64,000 nucleotides of DNA from JAVBMV01 sp031552145. GTDB lineage: Bacteria; Myxococcota; Myxococcia; Myxococcales; UBA5297. Position numbers and translations under genes: made by a program. Position 1 is the stretch's first letter, and every line of letters begins with the position of its first letter. Below, piece after piece: positions 26,073-34,050 of the stretch. Below the pieces are notes generated by a model that saw only the letters and a program-made list of their open reading frames with translations, did no database searches and was not told the origin of the DNA. Location of the stretch: NCBI GenBank assembly GCA_031552145.1, contig JAVBMV010000008.1, positions 186,001 through 250,000 of the forward strand, in the 5' to 3' direction.

Positions 26073-26870
26073 CTATTCCTTCGCGCGCGCAAGCGCGGCG
26101 CGGCGGCGGAAGAGAAAGAGTAAGCCCAACGTCAGAACGGCTCCGACGGCGGCTGCCCCGAGCGGGGAGCTCCAACCCTCCGCGGCACGCAGAGCGCCGC
26201 CATCGGCTTGCTCACCGGTGCCGGAATAGAGAAGCAGGATGGCCGTGCCATTGTTGGTTGCGTGGGCGACGATGGCCGGCCAGATGGAGCGCGACCACAG
26301 GGCGAGGAGGCCGAAGATAAGTCCGAGCTCGATCCGGGCGATGGAGCCCGATAATTCGAAGTGGATGGCCGAGAAGAGCAAGGCGCAGAGCAGCACCGCG
26401 AAGAGGGCGCCGCCGCGCGCGCGAAAGATGGACTGGAGGTATCCGCGGAAGAGCAGTTCTTCGGCGACAGGCGCCGCCACGAAGATGGAGAGGATCACCG
26501 CCCCCTGCTCGAAGGCCGTGCCCGCGAGGAGCGCGCCATAGTCGAAGGGCGAGATCAGGTGTTCGGGAAGGAGGTGCTCTGTCAGGCTCTGCAGCGCCCC
26601 GGCGACGCCGAAGTTGGCCAGCGCGATCGCGATCGCGAACAGCAGGAGGGAGCTCTCGACTCGCCGAAGCCCCAGCAGCTCCTGGGTGGGGAGGCGGTGC
26701 AGCGCGCAGAGCGTGAAGAGCGGCAGCACAAAGAAGAGCGCGAAGGAGAGGATGAGGCCGAGTCCTTGTTGCAGTTGTTGCAAGACTGGAGAGAAGCAGA
26801 GGTGCAGGCCGGCGATGATGAACAGCAATGAGAAAGCGGGTTCCCGCGCCAGCGCCGAAGGTCGCTCCAT
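26073..26870 (-). CDS. CPBP-family intramembrane metalloprotease
   Basis: A 265-aa membrane protein with about seven or eight hydrophobic segments and the three CPBP (Abi/Rce1-type) motifs: EELLFRG (Glu137-Glu138...Arg), FSAIHFE (F-x-x-x-H) and HATNN (H-x-x-x-N). These form the active site inside the membrane. Bacterial members act in membrane-protein processing or bacteriocin self-immunity; no peptide gene is adjacent here. ATG 26870 was chosen for its GAGGGTG SD and family-like length, although the frame is open to 26972. It may be co-transcribed with the KimA-like gene, and is divergent from coaX. Confidence 0.88.
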   Translation of the reverse strand: MERPSALAREPAFSLLFIIAGLHLCFSPVLQQLQQGLGLILSFALFFVLPLFTLCALHRLPTQELLGLRRVESSLLLFAIAIALANFGVAGALQSLTEHLLPEHLISPFDYGALLAGTAFEQGAVILSIFVAAPVAEELLFRGYLQSIFRARGGALFAVLLCALLFSAIHFELSGSIARIELGLIFGLLALWSRSIWPAIVAHATNNGTAILLLYSGTGEQADGGALRAAEGWSSPLGAAAVGAVLTLGLLFLFRRRAALARAKE

Positions 26871-26996
26871 CACCCTCTTCTCGAATGGCGACCCTGGCCT
26901 GTCAAGTCGATTCCCCACGGAATCGGGTGTTGAAGGCGCTGGCCAAGTGCGCCAATCTGCCGCCCCGAGCATCTAGCTAGGCCAAGGAGTGGCGCG

Positions 26997-27767
26997 ATGT
27001 TGTTGGCGATGGACGTTGGCAATACGAACACGGTGGTGGGTGCCTTCGACGGTGAGCGACTGGTCGAGCACTGGCGCATCGAGACCTCCCCGCACAAGAC
27101 TGCCGACGAGTACGGCATCTTGTTGACGCAGATGTTCGCGCACCGGGGTGTGGACTCCTCCCGGATCGAGGCGGTCGCGGTCTCATCGGTGGTGCCGCCC
27201 ATGCAGTTCGCGGTGCGCGTCATGGCGAGACGCTACTTCGGCTGCGAGCCCTTCTTCGTCACCCACAAGTGTCAGACGGGGATGCCTATCCTCTACGATA
27301 ACCCCTCGGAGGTGGGGGCCGATCGGATCGTCAACGGCGTAGCGGCCTACGAGCGCTACCGATGCCCGCTCATCGTCGTCGACTTCGGTACGGCGACCAC
27401 CTTCGACGCGGTGACCTCTCGGGGAGAGTACCTGGGAGGCGTGATCGCGCCCGGCATCTCCATCAGCATGGAGGCGCTCTTTCGCTCGGCCTCGAAGCTG
27501 CCCCGCGTGGAGTTCTCGCGCCCCGAGCGGGTTATTGGCAAGAACACCATCGCGAGCATGCAGTCGGGCATCGTCTACGGCTATGTCTCGATGGTCGATG
27601 GGCTCTGCGACCGCATCGTACAGGAGCTGGGCGAGCGCCCCAAGGTGGTCGCGACGGGAGGGCTCGCGCCGCTGCTCGCGGGTGCGTCCAAGTGCATCGA
27701 TGCAGTCGAAGAGTTCCTGACGCTGGAAGGACTGAGGATCATCCATGGACGCAATAGAGGAGAGTGA
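26997..27767 (+). CDS. coaX: Type III pantothenate kinase
   Basis: Phosphorylates pantothenate, the first step of coenzyme A synthesis. The 256-aa ASKHA-fold protein shows the phosphate loop DVGNTN (6-11), NPSEVGADR (pantothenate-site Gly-Ala-Asp-Arg), the catalytic strand VVDFGTATTFDAV, and GGVIAPG. The length matches the family. ATG 26997 is 126 bp from the divergent protease start. Its 3' end overlaps the next gene by 23 bp, so the two are probably translated together. In many bacteria coaX is followed by birA or lipoprotein genes; here the partner is an unknown repeat protein. Confidence 0.96.
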   Translation: MLLAMDVGNTNTVVGAFDGERLVEHWRIETSPHKTADEYGILLTQMFAHRGVDSSRIEAVAVSSVVPPMQFAVRVMARRYFGCEPFFVTHKCQTGMPILYDNPSEVGADRIVNGVAAYERYRCPLIVVDFGTATTFDAVTSRGEYLGGVIAPGISISMEALFRSASKLPRVEFSRPERVIGKNTIASMQSGIVYGYVSMVDGLCDRIVQELGERPKVVATGGLAPLLAGASKCIDAVEEFLTLEGLRIIHGRNRGE

Positions 27768-28908
27768 TGACGATGACGCGCTGCTCGTCCCCGCCGAGCT
27801 GATCGAAGAGTTCGATCTGCTCGCCGACGTGCCGCCGCTCACCATCGAGCGCATCCCTCCGGGTTTCCGCAAGCATCTCGAGCCCGAGACCCCTCTCCAC
27901 CTGCGCCTCTTCGCGGCGAAGGGAATGCTGCCGCTCGGCCCCTCCGAGCTCTGCCACGCCCTCGCCATCATGGCGGGCGACTCGGTAGAGGAGATCGCTG
28001 TCGAGGCGAAGAAGAGTATCTCTACTCTTCCGGAGCGGGTGATCAGCTCGGCGATGCGCGACGAGTCGCTCTCGCCGCGCGTGCTCGAGCTCTTCGCCAG
28101 AGAGCTCTCGGGAAACGAGGCGGCGCTCGAGTTCCTGCTGCTCAACGGCGCCACCCACGACTCGACCTTCGCGCATATCGCGAGAAACACGAACTCCGTG
28201 AAGCTTCTCGAGGTTGCCGCCGGCAACCAGATCAGGCTGCTGCGCAGCGAAGAGATCCTACGGGCTGTCATCACCAACGCCGCCACTTCCAAGGCGCTGG
28301 TCGACGTTACCTGCGACTTCGCGGTGCGCAACGGTGTCTATCTGGGCGACATCGCGGCGATGGTCGCATCCTATACGCGTATCCACGGCGCGCCTCCCAG
28401 CAGGCGGGAGCTCGAGGAGCAGCGGGCAAACTCCGCCGAGGCCTTCATCGAGGAGTTAGGAGAAGCGGCGAAGAGCGATGCAGAGGTGGAGGAGCCGGAG
28501 CGGCTCACCATGTCGCAGCGCATCGGAAGAATGAATGTCGCCGAGCGGATCAAGCTCGCCACCTTGGGAAATAAGGAAGCGCGGACGATCCTGTTGCGCG
28601 ACACCAACAAGCTCGTCTTGGTGGCGACCGTGCGCAGCCCCCGGATCACCGAGGGCGAGGTCCTGCTGCAGGCCTCCGCCAAGACGACGGTGGACGATGT
28701 GCTGCGGGTCATCTACGGCTCTCGAGAGTGGACCCGCGTCTATCCGATACGGCTGGCGCTCACCACGAACCCCAAGGTGCCGCTCGCGATCGCCATGCGC
28801 TTCCTCTCTACGCTCAGGGAGGCCGACGTGAGGGAGGTAGCGGGGAGCCGCAGCGTCTCCCCTACTTTGAGGGTGCAGGCAAAGAAGGCGCTCGAGAAGA
28901 AGAAGTAG
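27745..28908 (+). CDS. Helical-repeat protein of unknown function
   Basis: A 387-aa soluble protein with an acidic N-terminus (EESDDDDALL) and all-helical, HEAT-like composition. The C-terminal 140 residues carry the pattern ERIKLATLGNKEAR, LLRDTNK, V-R-S-P-R-I-T-E, and TTNPKVPLAIAMRFL. I recall similar patterns only in uncharacterised deltaproteobacterial proteins, and I cannot name a function. No signal peptide or membrane helix is seen. It begins 23 bp inside coaX, so it is coupled to coaX translation. pyrR starts 77 bp after its stop. A scaffold or regulatory role is conceivable from the repeat structure, but that is inference. Confidence 0.7.
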   Translation: MDAIEESDDDDALLVPAELIEEFDLLADVPPLTIERIPPGFRKHLEPETPLHLRLFAAKGMLPLGPSELCHALAIMAGDSVEEIAVEAKKSISTLPERVISSAMRDESLSPRVLELFARELSGNEAALEFLLLNGATHDSTFAHIARNTNSVKLLEVAAGNQIRLLRSEEILRAVITNAATSKALVDVTCDFAVRNGVYLGDIAAMVASYTRIHGAPPSRRELEEQRANSAEAFIEELGEAAKSDAEVEEPERLTMSQRIGRMNVAERIKLATLGNKEARTILLRDTNKLVLVATVRSPRITEGEVLLQASAKTTVDDVLRVIYGSREWTRVYPIRLALTTNPKVPLAIAMRFLSTLREADVREVAGSRSVSPTLRVQAKKALEKKK

Positions 28909-28985
28909 GGCTCTTGACCAGGTTGGGTGCGCTGCGGGAAAAGGGCGCCGGCCTTTGGGCAGCAGACTGCAAAGAAAGGACGCCG

Positions 28986-29543
28986 ATGGAGATGCAGGGT
29001 GCGAAGCAGGTAGAGAAGGCAATCCTCGATTCCGAAGCGGTTGCGCGCGCTGTCGCGCAGCTGGCCGAGCAGATCGAGAAGTGCAAGGATGCGCACAAGG
29101 AGCTCTCTCTCTTGGCGGTAAAGCGCGGAGGGATCGCGCTCGCCGGGCGGCTCCGCCCACTCATCGAGCGCGCCATCGGCCGCCCTGTGCCCTATGGCGA
29201 ACTCGATATCGGCCTCTACCGCGACGATCACTCGCGCGCGCTTCCGGTCATTGGGCCTACCAATATCCCCTTCTCGCTCGAGGGGGGCTCGGTCATCTTG
29301 GTCGACGACGTGCTCTTCACGGGCAGGACCATCCGGGCCGCGCTCAACGAGATGATGGATTTCGGCCGGCCTCGAAGGGTCTTTCTGGCAGTGCTCGTCG
29401 ATCGCGGCGGGCGCGAGCTGCCAATCCAGGCCGACTTCGTCGGCACCACGGTCGACTGCCCGGCAAGTCACAGAGTGATGGTCTCGTTCACTGAGCTGGA
29501 CGGGCGGGACGGAGTCTTCCTGCGCGAGAAGGCGCAGAAGTGA
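28986..29543 (+). CDS. pyrR: PyrR, pyrimidine operon regulator / uracil phosphoribosyltransferase
   Basis: A 185-aa phosphoribosyltransferase-fold protein with the PRPP motif VILVDDVLFTGRTI, an N-terminal segment KELSLLAVKRGGIALA, and YRDDHSRALP. PyrR binds pyr mRNA in the presence of UMP and also makes UMP from uracil. ATG 28986 was chosen because GAAAGGA sits about 6 nt upstream; the frame is open further upstream without a convincing start. pyrB lies 84 bp downstream, the classic pyrR-pyrB order. I do not see the known PyrR-binding anti-antiterminator consensus in the leader, so regulation could differ here. Confidence 0.92.
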   Translation: MEMQGAKQVEKAILDSEAVARAVAQLAEQIEKCKDAHKELSLLAVKRGGIALAGRLRPLIERAIGRPVPYGELDIGLYRDDHSRALPVIGPTNIPFSLEGGSVILVDDVLFTGRTIRAALNEMMDFGRPRRVFLAVLVDRGGRELPIQADFVGTTVDCPASHRVMVSFTELDGRDGVFLREKAQK

Positions 29544-29578
29544 TGAGCAGAGGCGGGAGCTCGGTTCCAGATGGTTTT

Positions 29579-29604
29579 CGCGGCTTCCCCTTGGGGATGC
29601 CGCG
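29579..29604 (+). promoter_or_regulatory. Hairpin in the pyrR-pyrB spacer
   Basis: CGCGGC at 29579-29584 pairs with GCCGCG at 29599-29604. After one T-T mismatch, TCCCC pairs with GGGGA, leaving a tiny loop. The stem ends 11 nt before the AAGGAG of pyrB. No U-run follows, so it is not a simple terminator. It may be an mRNA-processing, attenuation or PyrR-binding element. Confidence 0.4.
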
Positions 29605-29627
29605 CGCAGATTGAAAAGGAGAGTCAG

Positions 29628-30557
29628 GTGGCCGTCACGCTGAAGCACATGTTGGGAATAGAAGGTATGAAGCGCGAGGAGATCCTCGCTATCCTCGAGC
29701 AGGCGACTGCGTTCAAGGAGATCATGCGCAGGCCGATCAAGAAGGTGCCCGCGCTCCGAGGAAAGCTCGTCATCAATCTCTTCTTCGAGTCCTCGACCCG
29801 GACCCGAAGCTCCTTCGAGATCGCCGAAAAGATCCTCTCGGCCGACTCGCTAAACTGGGCCGTCTCTGGCTCGGCCGTCTCCAAGGGAGAGACGCTCCTC
29901 GACACCGCCAAGAACCTGGAGGCGATGCGCCCCGACGTCATCGTCATTCGCCACCAGTCCTCCGGTACGCCCCACTATCTGGCCAGAAACATGCGCTGCG
30001 CCATCCTCAACGCGGGCGATGGTGCGCATGAGCACCCCTCGCAGGCGCTGCTCGACGCCTTCACGTTGATGGAACGGCTGGGCGACCTATCGGGCAAGAC
30101 CATCGCCATCGTCGGCGACATCGCCCACAGCCGGGTCGCCAGGAGCAACTTCTATTGCCTCAAGGCACTGGGAGCCAAGGTCCGCGCTTGCGCCCCGCCG
30201 ACCCTGCTTCCGCAGGGCATCGAGCAGTACGGCGTCGAGGCGACCACCTCCTTTCAGCGCGCGGTCGAGGGCGCCGATGCGGTGATGTTGCTGCGGATCC
30301 AGTCAGAGCGCCTGCAGGACCCGCTCTTCCCGGGGCCGCGCGAGTACGCGCGCCACTGGGGGCTCAACGCGGGAAGCCTGCACTACCTGCCGGAGCACGC
30401 GCTCGTCATGCACCCGGGCCCCATCAACCGGGGCGTCGAGTTGGCGCCGGAGATCGCCGACGGGCCGAGGAGCGTCATCCTCGATCAGGTGGAGAATGGC
30501 GTCGCCGTCCGCATGGCGCTGCTCTACATGGCCTGTGGCAGCCCCGAGAACGCCTAG
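29628..30557 (+). CDS. pyrB: Aspartate carbamoyltransferase catalytic chain
   Basis: Joins carbamoyl phosphate and aspartate, the committed step of pyrimidine synthesis (309 aa). Motifs are FFESSTRTRSSFE (carbamoyl-phosphate loop), SVSKGET-type 80s loop (here AVSKGETLLDT), HPSQALLD, and MHPGPINRGVE near the C-terminus. The start is GTG 29628, with AAGGAG 6-7 nt upstream; the upstream extension has no SD. It follows pyrR. The usual partner pyrC is absent: yvcK is next, after a spacer with a large inverted repeat. No regulatory chain gene (pyrI) is seen. Confidence 0.96.
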   Translation: MAVTLKHMLGIEGMKREEILAILEQATAFKEIMRRPIKKVPALRGKLVINLFFESSTRTRSSFEIAEKILSADSLNWAVSGSAVSKGETLLDTAKNLEAMRPDVIVIRHQSSGTPHYLARNMRCAILNAGDGAHEHPSQALLDAFTLMERLGDLSGKTIAIVGDIAHSRVARSNFYCLKALGAKVRACAPPTLLPQGIEQYGVEATTSFQRAVEGADAVMLLRIQSERLQDPLFPGPREYARHWGLNAGSLHYLPEHALVMHPGPINRGVELAPEIADGPRSVILDQVENGVAVRMALLYMACGSPENA

Positions 30558-30567
30558 GGCGGGTCTA

Positions 30568-30657
30568 CTCCACCGGGGGGCTCCCGGAGAGCCCCTCGCG
30601 CGCCTCGCCGCGCCGACGAATGCTGATCGCGATACGGGAGCCGTGCTCCCGGTGGAG
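30568..30657 (+). promoter_or_regulatory. Long inverted repeat hiding the yvcK ribosome-binding site
   Basis: CTCCACCGGG (30568-30577) is perfectly complementary to CCCGGTGGAG (30648-30657). Inside it, GGCTCCCG (30579-30586) pairs with CGGGAGCC (30635-30642). The result is an 18-bp two-part stem around a 48-nt loop, filling most of the pyrB-yvcK spacer. The right arm contains GGTGGAG, the only good SD for yvcK (8 nt before ATG 30666), so folding would block translation. Confidence 0.5.
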
Positions 30658-30665
30658 CGCGATGA

Positions 30666-31712
30666 ATGCATGCCCTCTCTCCTCCGTGGGGAGACCCAAC
30701 GGGACAGGCGCGTGAGCGCGCCACCCGCGTCGTCTGCATCGGTGGGGGTACGGGCCTCCCCATCGTGCTGCGCGGTCTCCTGGCTCATCGGGAGCGCGTC
30801 GCCCTTGGCCGCGCCCTCTCGCTGACGGCCATCGCCGCCATGAGCGACGATGGCGGTAGCTCGGGCCGCCTGCGGCGCGAGTGCGCCATGCCTCCGCCCG
30901 GCGATCTCCGAAATTGCCTCGTCGCGCTCTCCCCGGCGCAGAGCGAACTGGCCAGACTCTTCCAGCATCGCTTTGGTGGCGAGATGGGGCCCGCGCTGGG
31001 TGGCCACGCGCTGGGCAACCTGGCGCTCGCGGCGCTCTTCGAGCGCGGCTCCGATCTGCTGGAATGTCTCGCCATCGCCGGCCGCCTGCTCCAGATTGAA
31101 GGGCAGGTGCTCCCCTCCACGCTCTCGCCGCTTTCGCTCCTCGCCACCTTCGAGGATGGGCGGATCATTCGGGGGGAGGGGCGCTTCGCCGCTACCGGTG
31201 GCACCATACGTACTCTCTGCCTCGAGCCCGCGTTCGCGCCGCCCGCCCCGGGCGTACTCTCCGCAATCGAGGATGCCGACTTGGTGGTGCTCGGGCCCGG
31301 TAGTCTCTTCTCGAGCATCCTGTCGACGCTACTCCTGCCGGGAGTCGCCACCGCGCTCAGGACCTGCCGCGCTCCAAAGGTACTGGTGGCCAACCTACTC
31401 CCCGAGTTGGGCGAGACCGCATCGCTCGATGGCTCTGCCCACCTGAAGGCACTTGAGCGCCACGTGGGGAGGCTGATCGATCTGGTTTTGGTCAACACCG
31501 CGGAGCCTCAAGGGCGCGCTCGGGAATGGTGCGCGCGGAGCGGCCTCCATCCGCTCCACTACGATCGGCGTGCGCTCGGAGCACTTGGAGTCGAAGTCGC
31601 GGGTGAGGCGCTGCTCGCGAGCTCGATGGCGTCGCTCCGCCACAGCTCCTGGCGAGTCGGAAGTGCGCTCTGGCGCCTGATCGGCCCCGCGACGCGCGAC
31701 GGAGCCGCATGA
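30666..31712 (+). CDS. yvcK: YvcK/CofD-like gluconeogenesis and morphogenesis factor
   Basis: A 348-aa cytoplasmic protein of the CofD/YvcK family. The nucleotide loop is VVCIGGGTGLP (22-32). MSDDGGSSGRLR (59-70), PPGDLRNCL and VVLGPGSLFSSI are the other family blocks. Close relatives bind UDP-N-acetylglucosamine and are needed for normal cell shape and growth on gluconeogenic carbon. In F420-making microbes the fold transfers phospholactate, but no F420 genes are nearby, so the YvcK role is preferred. ATG 30666 has GGTGGAG 8 nt upstream, which lies in an inverted repeat. The frame is about 20 residues longer at the N-terminus than needed for the fold. Confidence 0.9.
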   Translation: MHALSPPWGDPTGQARERATRVVCIGGGTGLPIVLRGLLAHRERVALGRALSLTAIAAMSDDGGSSGRLRRECAMPPPGDLRNCLVALSPAQSELARLFQHRFGGEMGPALGGHALGNLALAALFERGSDLLECLAIAGRLLQIEGQVLPSTLSPLSLLATFEDGRIIRGEGRFAATGGTIRTLCLEPAFAPPAPGVLSAIEDADLVVLGPGSLFSSILSTLLLPGVATALRTCRAPKVLVANLLPELGETASLDGSAHLKALERHVGRLIDLVLVNTAEPQGRAREWCARSGLHPLHYDRRALGALGVEVAGEALLASSMASLRHSSWRVGSALWRLIGPATRDGAA

Positions 31713-31800
31713 AAGGGGGGGTGGCGCGAAGGGCTGGCTGGCCGGATATTCGCACGCGAGGTGCCCGACTGGAGGAGTGCCTCGGAGATGGAGGTGACGC

Positions 31801-32067
31801 GTGGCGCAAAGCAAGCAGTCCTCCGCGATGGACTTCATCAACGCCATCCGAACCATGGACTCGGCGGTGCTCAACGCGCTGATCGTCAGGGAGGCGGGGG
31901 AGGAATTGGCGCAGTTCTTCCTCAGCTACAGCGCGAACCTGATCTCGAAGGATCCGGCGCGGGTTGTCGAGAACACTTCCTCGCTCATGCTGATGGGCTA
32001 CCTGATCCGAGCGAACGAGGAGAGGCGCAAGGATGCCGAGGGGCTCGAGCCCACCGCGCGCGCATAA
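31801..32067 (+). CDS. Small helical protein, unknown
   Basis: An 88-residue protein with a polar start, then predicted helices (FINAIRTMDSAVLNALIV and EELAQFFLSYSANLI), and a charged end. No signal peptide, cysteine or known motif is seen. The start is GTG 31801, with GGAGGTG upstream; ATG 31828 is an alternative. It lies 88 bp after yvcK and ends inside the A-run of a hairpin terminator. Codon third positions are GC-rich as in the neighbours, which supports a real gene. I cannot assign a function. Confidence 0.6.
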   Translation: MAQSKQSSAMDFINAIRTMDSAVLNALIVREAGEELAQFFLSYSANLISKDPARVVENTSSLMLMGYLIRANEERRKDAEGLEPTARA

Positions 32068-32092
32068 AAAAAGCACCGGGGTCGCCGGTGCT
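32066..32092 (-). terminator. Bidirectional terminator between the small gene and tRNA-Cys
   Basis: AGCACCGG and CCGGTGCT form an 8-bp stem with a 5-nt loop (32072-32092). Seven A residues (32066-32072) precede it, giving a T7 tract on the minus strand, so it is strongest for the tRNA-Cys transcript. On the plus strand TCTTTG follows, and it can also end the yvcK-side transcript. Confidence 0.8.
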
Positions 32093-32130
32093 CTTTGAGT
32101 CGCTACGAGTCTCTACGGATTTTCTGCGAG

Positions 32131-32201
32131 AGGCGCCACCCAGATTCGAACTGGGGATGAGGATTTTGCAGACCCTAGCCTTACCACTTGGCGATGGCGC
32201 C
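32131..32201 (-). tRNA. tRNA-Cys (GCA anticodon)
   Basis: A 71-nt minus-strand cloverleaf. The acceptor stem is GGCGCCA/TGGCGCC with the discriminator U that is typical for Cys. The anticodon loop is CTGCAAA (anticodon GCA), and the T arm is CCCAG-TTCGAAT-CTGGG. CCA is not encoded. It lies 70 bp after the HEAT-protein gene and before a hairpin terminator, so it may be part of that transcript. Confidence 0.95.
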
Positions 32202-32271
32202 GAAGAACGCCGCGCATCATAGGCAGCGGCTCGCCCATGTCAACCCTTCTGTGTTGCTTCCAGAGAGGGTT

Positions 32272-32997
32272 CTACCCGCGCTTATGTACCAAGCCGGCTC
32301 GATCGACGTAGTAGCCGGGGGGGAGCGCGCCCTCCACGGTCTCGCGGAAACCCTGGACCCCGTAGGCTCCTACACAGAGCGCGTCGGCGAGGGTGGCGAT
32401 GACGCGGGCTCGATCGAGCGATTCGGCGAAGCAGCGCAGGAGCGGCTCGCGCGCGGTGGGCTCCTTCAGGCGCGCCAGGGCAGTGGCAGTGGCGATCCGC
32501 ACATCGTCATTTGGATCCTCCAGGAAGGGAACGAGCGCCGGGCCGATCCGCTCATCTTCGATGTGCCCGAGGGCGTCGATCAGCACCAGCTTCTTCTGTG
32601 GATCGCGCGTGTACTCGTTCCCCAGCGCATTGAGCGCGCCGAGCAGCTCCGAGGTCACCTCGGACTTGGGCAGGACGCCCTGGAGCATCTTCACAGTCCA
32701 GCTGGTCGCGAGCTCGCTGGAGCGCAGAAAGGCGCGCAGCGGCTCGATCGCGCGTGGGCCCATCTCGACGATCGCGTCGCAGACGTGTTCCTTCTCTTCG
32801 CGATCGGTGATCGAGGGCTCCGAGGCGACGGTGAAGCGCATCAGCAGCGTGGAGAGCGCCTCTGGGCTCCCCATCGCGAGGAGTTGCTCGATAGCGCCTT
32901 GACGCACCTCTGCCTGGCCGTAGCGCTCCGTGACCTTCTTCTGCAGCGACTTCAGCTTCTTCTCGGGGCTCTTCTTGAACAGGTCCAGCAGGCTCAT
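32272..32997 (-). CDS. HEAT-repeat protein
   Basis: A 241-aa soluble protein. A short basic N-terminus (MSLLDLFKKSPEKKLK) leads into HEAT-like helical pairs: AIEQLLAMGSPEAL, DAIVEMGPRAIEPLRAFL, DALGHIEDERIGPALVPFL and DDVRIATATALARLKEP. Such proteins are binding scaffolds; the partner is unknown. ATG 32997 was chosen because GGAG is 8 nt upstream and the longer frame would enter the dnaJ-like gene. It follows that gene by 40 bp, so a role with the DnaJ-like co-chaperone is possible (inference). Confidence 0.85.
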   Translation of the reverse strand: MSLLDLFKKSPEKKLKSLQKKVTERYGQAEVRQGAIEQLLAMGSPEALSTLLMRFTVASEPSITDREEKEHVCDAIVEMGPRAIEPLRAFLRSSELATSWTVKMLQGVLPKSEVTSELLGALNALGNEYTRDPQKKLVLIDALGHIEDERIGPALVPFLEDPNDDVRIATATALARLKEPTAREPLLRCFAESLDRARVIATLADALCVGAYGVQGFRETVEGALPPGYYVDRAGLVHKRG

Positions 32998-33037
32998 CTT
33001 CGCTCTCCAGTCTTCGCGCGGCTCGCCTCGGCGCCGC

Positions 33038-34006
33038 TCATAGTTTGAGGTCCGACCGTACGCCCCGCCCATAGGAGCGCTCCAGCTCATCGACGCTCCG
33101 CTCGGCGGCCTCGGAGAGCTCCTGTGGAACGTGAATTTGCAGCTCGACGTAGAGGTCGCCGCGCTTGCCGCTGCGCTGTTCGGGTAGTCCAAGGCCGCGT
33201 AGGCGCAGCTTGCGACCACTCTGCGAGCGTGCTGGCAAAGTGAGGCTCACCTCGCCATCGAGCGTCGGGCAGGTAATCTCGCCACCCTTCAGCGCCTCGC
33301 CCACCGTAATTGGCAGCTTCATCTCGAGGTCGTTTCCGGCGCGCGCTAGGTGGGGGTGGGGCGCTACATGCACGCGCAGGTAGAGGTCACCGGCGCCCCC
33401 CGGCGCCTGCTCTCCCTGTCCGGCGACTCTGATCCGGGAACCCTCTCCGACTCCCATGGGTATGGAGACCGTGATGCTGTTGCGCTCCACTTTGCCCCCG
33501 GGCCGCTCGCGCGAAAGCTCCAGGACGCGCTCGCAACCCTTCAAGACCTCGGTGAGGGTCAGGGTGACATCGGTGGACAGGTCCGCCCCGCGCGAAGGCC
33601 TGCGCCCCACGGCGCCGCGATGGCGCGCGCCCATCCCTCCCCCGAAGATCGAGGAGAAGATTTCGCCGAGATCGAACTCTTCGCCATACTGAAAGCCGCC
33701 GAAGTCCCCTACATGACCGCCGCTGCGTCGCGCGCTGCTCCACTCCCTGTAGGCGCGCGCCCGTTCGGGATCGAAGCCGATCCGGATCGCGTCCTCGCCC
33801 AGCTCGTCGTAGAGCTTGCGCTTCTGAGGATCGGAGAGCACCTCGAAGGCGCCGTTAGCCTCTTTGAACCGCTCCTCGGCGCGCTTGTCTCCGGGATTGA
33901 CATCGGGGTGGAGCGTCTTGGCCAGCTTCCGCCATGCTCTCTTGATCTCCTCCTGGCTGGCCTGCCGGGGGACTCCGAGAATTTCGTAGAGGTTGCGCGT
34001 CGCCAA
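33038..34006 (-). CDS. DnaJ-class co-chaperone without zinc finger (CbpA-type)
   Basis: A 322-aa class-II J protein. The J domain lies at residues 1-70 with HPD at 33-35, and stimulates DnaK ATPase. A Gly/Phe-rich linker follows (about 95-130). The two C-terminal beta domains carry GAGDLYLRVHVAPHP and GLGLPEQRSGKRGDLYV. The Cys-rich zinc domain of DnaJ is absent, as in CbpA. The start is TTG 34006, with GGGAG 9 nt upstream; the next in-frame residues ATRNLYEILGV are the usual J-protein N-terminus, and no ATG fits better. It lies between rimI and the HEAT-protein gene on one strand. Confidence 0.93.
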   Translation of the reverse strand: MATRNLYEILGVPRQASQEEIKRAWRKLAKTLHPDVNPGDKRAEERFKEANGAFEVLSDPQKRKLYDELGEDAIRIGFDPERARAYREWSSARRSGGHVGDFGGFQYGEEFDLGEIFSSIFGGGMGARHRGAVGRRPSRGADLSTDVTLTLTEVLKGCERVLELSRERPGGKVERNSITVSIPMGVGEGSRIRVAGQGEQAPGGAGDLYLRVHVAPHPHLARAGNDLEMKLPITVGEALKGGEITCPTLDGEVSLTLPARSQSGRKLRLRGLGLPEQRSGKRGDLYVELQIHVPQELSEAAERSVDELERSYGRGVRSDLKL

Positions 34007-34050
34007 GGTCCAGCACTCCCGTTCTCTTCGCGACGCTCCATACCTACTAT

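Noticed and set aside
28909..29627. Bacillus-type PyrR attenuator
   Set aside because: The PyrR-binding loop consensus and a terminator U-run are not found in either spacer; only an unrelated hairpin is present.
30662..30664. ATG as a start for yvcK
   Set aside because: It is out of frame with the GGGTG-containing protein; ATG 30666 fits.
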